This document shows positions 60,801 to 64,000 of a stretch of 64,000 bases of DNA, piece by piece. The stretch is from NCBI RefSeq assembly GCF_002754195.1, contig NZ_PEEU01000001.1, positions 3,038,001-3,102,000 of the forward strand. Reading direction: 5' to 3'. Under the pieces are notes generated by a model. It was not told the DNA's origin. It was given only the letters and a program-made list of their open reading frames with translations, and searched no databases. The DNA comes from Flavobacterium sp. 9 (GTDB lineage: Bacteria > Bacteroidota > Bacteroidia > Flavobacteriales > Flavobacteriaceae). The stretch's first letter is position 1; each line of letters starts with the position of its first letter. The position numbers and the translations under genes were made by a program.

Positions 60801-61853
60801 CTACACGTCATCATAATCTACATAAATAGACTCTGATGTTGGATGCGCCTGACAAGTTAATATTAGACCTGAAGCGATTTCTTTATCTGTCAAAATTGAG
60901 TTTTTAGTCATTTCTGCAGTTCCAGAAGTTACACGAGCAAGACAACTGCTGCAAATTCCACCTTGGCAAGAATATGGAGCGTCAATTCCTTGTTTTAAGG
61001 CTGCATCTAAAATGGTCTGTTTTTGAGACATTTCGAATGTAACTTCATCATTGTCAACCAAAACAGTAATTTTTGTATGTCCTTCTAGCGAATTATGGAT
61101 TTGATTTTCTTGTGTTGAAGATGTAAAAAGTTCAAATTTAATTGCTGATTCTTTTACGTTTTTCTCTTTCAAAACATTAGAAACTGTATTGATCATTTCC
61201 TCTGGACCGCACAAGAAAAATTTATCAAACTGAAGTTCTTTATGCTTGTTATTCAACACATAATTTACTGCAGATTTCTCAATTCTTCCAAACAATGCAT
61301 TTTCGGCTTTAGCCTGACTAAAGACATAATGAACAAATAAACGACCTACATATTGCAATTGTAAATCATGTAATTCCTGATGAAAAATAGTTTCTTCAGG
61401 AGTTTTATTTCCGTAAACTAATACGAATGAGCTTTTTGGTTCACTTTTTAAAACTGATTTCAAAATAGAAAGAACTGGTGTAATACCACTTCCGGCAACA
61501 AAAGCTGCATAGTTTTTTTGTCTTTCAGCATCTGGTTCAAAAGTAAATTTTCCTTCTGGATGACCTACTTCAAGAACGTCTCCGGCTTTTAATCTTGTGT
61601 TTGCAAATTGAGAAAACAAACCATTTTTAACTGCTTTTACGGCAATTCTTAATTCGCCGCTTTCTGGTGCAGAACAAATAGAATAAGCACGTCTAATTTC
61701 TTGATTATCAAGAGTTAATTTTAGATTTATGTATTGTCCGGCTATAAATTTATAGTCTGGTTTTAGTTCTTCCGGAACATTAAAAAGTACAGAAACGGCG
61801 TCGGTTGTTTCGCGTTTTACCTCTTTAATTATGAGTTTTAAAAATGAAGGCAT
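60801..61853 (-). CDS. PaaE-like ferredoxin-NADP reductase with 2Fe-2S domain
   Basis: A 350-residue flavoprotein. I use the ATG at 61853 (MPSFLKLIIKEVKRETTDAV); the frame runs on upstream but the extension is not conserved-looking. Order: FAD domain (QYINLKLTLDNQEIRRAYSI; RRAYS is the FAD motif), NAD(P) domain (FVAGSGITPVLSILKSVL; FFLCGPEEMI) and C-terminal plant-type 2Fe-2S ferredoxin with CQGGICSSCLARV plus a distal Cys (LILTCQAHP). This matches PaaE of phenylacetate oxidation; no paaABCD is here, so it is more likely a general electron carrier. A TACTTTTG box (61877-61870) precedes it. Confidence 0.9.
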   Translation of the reverse strand: MPSFLKLIIKEVKRETTDAVSVLFNVPEELKPDYKFIAGQYINLKLTLDNQEIRRAYSICSAPESGELRIAVKAVKNGLFSQFANTRLKAGDVLEVGHPEGKFTFEPDAERQKNYAAFVAGSGITPVLSILKSVLKSEPKSSFVLVYGNKTPEETIFHQELHDLQLQYVGRLFVHYVFSQAKAENALFGRIEKSAVNYVLNNKHKELQFDKFFLCGPEEMINTVSNVLKEKNVKESAIKFELFTSSTQENQIHNSLEGHTKITVLVDNDEVTFEMSQKQTILDAALKQGIDAPYSCQGGICSSCLARVTSGTAEMTKNSILTDKEIASGLILTCQAHPTSESIYVDYDDV

Positions 61854-61940
61854 GATTGTATATTTTATGCAAAAGTAGCAAACCACTATTAAATGACGGG
61901 TACGAAATTATTTTTTTTAACTTTTTTTGTAACGTTTTCT

Positions 61941-61948
61941 TACATTTG
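61941..61948 (+). promoter_or_regulatory. -7 box of the DUF5687/ABC operon
   Basis: TACATTTG fits TAnnTTTG, 33 bases before the ATG at 61982. The -33 element is not convincing. Confidence 0.4.
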
Positions 61949-61981
61949 GTCTCTTACTACAAAACTTAAAACCAATTAACC

Positions 61982-63442
61982 ATGATTAAAAAGTTTATTT
62001 ATCTCGAATGGAAGGCCTTTACCAGATCCGCATCGTTTGGTAAAAGTGTAGCAATGAAGATAGTAATAGGGTTCTTTATGATTTATTTTTCGCTGCTTTT
62101 TATTGCCGGAGGAGTAGGAGTATTTTATATCCTTAAGGAAATGAAGCTCGAGCCTTTTGAAACGATTAATAAGTTCCTGATTTATTATTTCATGTTCGAT
62201 TTGATAATTCGATTATTATTGCAAGCGATTCCGGTTCTGAATATTAGACCATTATTAGTTTTGCCGTTTAAGAAACCAACAATTGTACATTTCTCTTTAG
62301 GAAAAACAGCTTTGTCATTTTTTAACTGGATACATGCACTTTTCTTCGTTCCATTTTCTATTGTGTTAGTTCTGGAAGGTTACAGTTTGACAGGAGTTAT
62401 TTTATGGAATTTGGCGATTATTGCTTTAATTTATATCAATAATTTTTTGAATATTATTCTAAGTAATATCGATAAATTATTTGTTGTTTTTCTTGCTGTA
62501 GTTGTTTCTTTAGCAGCAGCACAATATTATAAACTGTTTGATATTACGACTTTTACAAAACCAGTTTTTCAAGGATTTTATAATACAAGTTGGATATTTT
62601 TAATTCCTATTTTGTTATTGGCAGGTTTGTATGCATTTACCTTTGAGTATTTCAAAAACAACTTATTCTTAGATGCTGGACTTTCTAAAAAAGAAGATAT
62701 TGCAACAACCGAAGATCTTTCTTGGTTGAATCAATTTGGAACTTTAGGAACGTTTCTTAAAAACGATATCAAGTTGATTAAGCGAAACAAAAGATCTAAA
62801 ACGACGATTGTAATGAGCGTAGTTTTTTTATTCTACGGATTAATCTTTTTCGGAAATATGCATCAGCCTCCGGTTATGCAAATTTTTGCCGGGATATTTG
62901 TTTCGGGAGGATTTTTATTTGTCTTCGGGCAGTTTGTACCAAGTTGGGATAGTTCTTATTATCAATTAATGATGACACAAAATATTCCGTATCGCGGTTA
63001 TATTACTTCAAAATGGTGGTTGATTGTTATTGCCACTCTTGTTTCGACAATCCTTGCTTCATTTTACCTTTTTTACGGATGGCAAACCTATTTGATTATA
63101 GTTGTTGGAGCGATTTATAATATTGGTGTAAATTCTCATTTAGTGCTTTTGGGCGGTGCATTTACAAAAACGCCAATTGATTTAAGTAATGCCGGTGGCG
63201 CTTTTGGAGATAAAAAAGCATTCAATGTAAACTCGATGTTGCTTTCATTACCAAAGATATTTTTGCCATTAATATTGTATTGGGTAGGACTTCATTTTGG
63301 AGATAAGACCATCGGATTGGTATTGGTTGCGGGAGCAGGAGTTTTAGGTTTTATATTCAAAGACAAAGTTTTTTCTTTGATCGAAAAGAGATATAAAATC
63401 GAAAAATACAGTACCATAAGTGCTTACAAACAAAAGAATTAA
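61982..63442 (+). CDS. DUF5687 ABC-transporter permease-like protein
   Basis: A 486-residue membrane protein with roughly eleven hydrophobic helices, matching the DUF5687 family (MIKKFIYLEWKAFTRSASFG opening; FLKNDIKLIKRNKRSKTTIV in the middle). The next gene, 149 bp away on the same strand, is an ABC ATPase, so this is likely the permease half of an exporter of unknown substrate. Confidence 0.82.
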   Translation: MIKKFIYLEWKAFTRSASFGKSVAMKIVIGFFMIYFSLLFIAGGVGVFYILKEMKLEPFETINKFLIYYFMFDLIIRLLLQAIPVLNIRPLLVLPFKKPTIVHFSLGKTALSFFNWIHALFFVPFSIVLVLEGYSLTGVILWNLAIIALIYINNFLNIILSNIDKLFVVFLAVVVSLAAAQYYKLFDITTFTKPVFQGFYNTSWIFLIPILLLAGLYAFTFEYFKNNLFLDAGLSKKEDIATTEDLSWLNQFGTLGTFLKNDIKLIKRNKRSKTTIVMSVVFLFYGLIFFGNMHQPPVMQIFAGIFVSGGFLFVFGQFVPSWDSSYYQLMMTQNIPYRGYITSKWWLIVIATLVSTILASFYLFYGWQTYLIIVVGAIYNIGVNSHLVLLGGAFTKTPIDLSNAGGAFGDKKAFNVNSMLLSLPKIFLPLILYWVGLHFGDKTIGLVLVAGAGVLGFIFKDKVFSLIEKRYKIEKYSTISAYKQKN

Positions 63443-63591
63443 TTAGAAAATGTGCCAATTTGATAATTAGATAATTTTATCAGATTGCAAACCAAATTAA
63501 CGATTAACCAAATCAAGAATTAATTAGTCAATTAGATAATTCGATTCAATTGACAAAATCTAAAATCAACAATCTAAAATCAACAATTAAG
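63443..63591. repeat. AATTAGATAATT/AAAATCAACAATC short repeats between the ABC genes
   Basis: The 149-bp gap contains imperfect repeats of TTAGATAATT (around 63465 and 63531) and a tandem of TCTAAAATCAACAA (63559 and 63573). No hairpin terminator is seen, so the two genes may be co-transcribed. Confidence 0.5.
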
Positions 63592-64000
63592 ATGATACAA
63601 GTAAATCAACTTTCAAAAAAATATAACGGTACAACAGTTTTAAACATTAGTAATCTTGAAATTCCAAAAGGACAAAGTTTTGGATTGGTAGGAAATAACG
63701 GAGCAGGAAAAACGACTTTTTTCAGTTTGTTATTAGATTTGATTCAGCCTTCGACAGGATTTATTAAAAACAATGATATTCAAGTAAATACAAACGAAAA
63801 ATGGAAATCTTTTACAGGATCTTTTTTAGATGAAAGTTTCCTGATTGGATATTTAACTCCAGAAGAATATTTTTATTTTATTGGAGATTTACACCATCAA
63901 AACAAAGCAGATATTGATGCTTTATTGGCAAAATATGTAGAGTTTTTTAATGGAGAAATTCTCAATAACAAAAAATACCTGAGAGATTTATCTAAGGGAA
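63592..64000 (+). CDS. ABC transporter ATP-binding protein, 3' end cut by window edge
   Basis: Starts at ATG 63592 (MIQVNQLSKKYNGTTVLNIS) and is open to the window end, 136 codons. Walker A is GNNGAGKTTFFSLLLDLIQP. The window ends at DLSKG, just inside what appears to be the signature motif (LS-G). Walker B lies outside. It pairs with the DUF5687 permease as the energising subunit. Confidence 0.92.
   Translation, partial: MIQVNQLSKKYNGTTVLNISNLEIPKGQSFGLVGNNGAGKTTFFSLLLDLIQPSTGFIKNNDIQVNTNEKWKSFTGSFLDESFLIGYLTPEEYFYFIGDLHHQNKADIDALLAKYVEFFNGEILNNKKYLRDLSKG

Overview
The window is a stretch of AT-rich Bacteroidota chromosome, most likely a Flavobacterium or a close relative. The evidence is a GldM-like gliding/secretion domain, many protein families typical of Flavobacteriaceae (DUF4175, DUF6341, DUF6427 and DUF6909-like, head-GIN), promoters of the Bacteroidota TTG-N17-18-TAnnTTTG type, and A/T-rich upstream regions instead of Shine-Dalgarno sites.

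Layout. 0-10 kb: end of a GxxExxY gene, trpS, small secreted and membrane proteins, dprA, an HU/SPOR protein, a coiled-coil secreted protein, a tandem pair of secreted paralogues, a PIF1-like helicase and an OmpH-like lipoprotein. 10-19 kb: a repeat-bearing gap, a methyltransferase, a GNAT enzyme, mnmG, a dense cluster of parS-like palindromes, ybeY and a large DUF4175 protein. 19-34 kb: gltX, an SPFH protein, a YtxH/holin-like/DUF6327 cluster, a 0.9-kb gap with a duplicated 169-bp sequence, glnS, a toxin-antitoxin pair, folB, tRNA-Cys, a free-standing GldM-like protein, a LysE exporter, a head-GIN protein and rnr. 33.8-34.6 kb: an AT-rich gene-free region that is a candidate replication origin. 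34.6-43 kb: rpiB, a Bro-N protein, tex, a frameshifted tatA, a GH3-family protein and a DUF6909-like protein. 43-54.7 kb: a surface polysaccharide locus (chain-length protein, flippase, two polymerase/ligase-like proteins, glycosyltransferases, UDP-xylose synthase-like enzyme, CapK-like adenylate-forming enzyme), interrupted by an ORF6N gene and its palindrome array. 54.7-64 kb: purD, upp, conserved small families, DUF4254 and a heptosyltransferase-like GT9, a PaaE-like oxidoreductase, and an ABC permease with its ATPase running off the edge.

How the parts fit. Left of about 33.5 kb most genes are on the minus strand, and right of 34.6 kb most are on the plus strand. Together with DnaA-box-like sites at 33.9-34.4 kb and the parS cluster about 19 kb away beside mnmG (gidA), this suggests the window spans the origin/centromere region.

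Most unusual signals. (1) Two phage-type DNA-binding-domain genes (ORF6N and Bro-N) each carry a long perfect palindrome at what appears to be the same place in the domain, and the ORF6N palindrome family fills the 340 bp downstream of its gene. (2) Ten parS-like sites lie within 670 bp, one of them encoding the C-terminus of YbeY. (3) tatA carries a one-base homopolymer frameshift. (4) Two separate pairs of ungapped, non-coding direct repeats are present.
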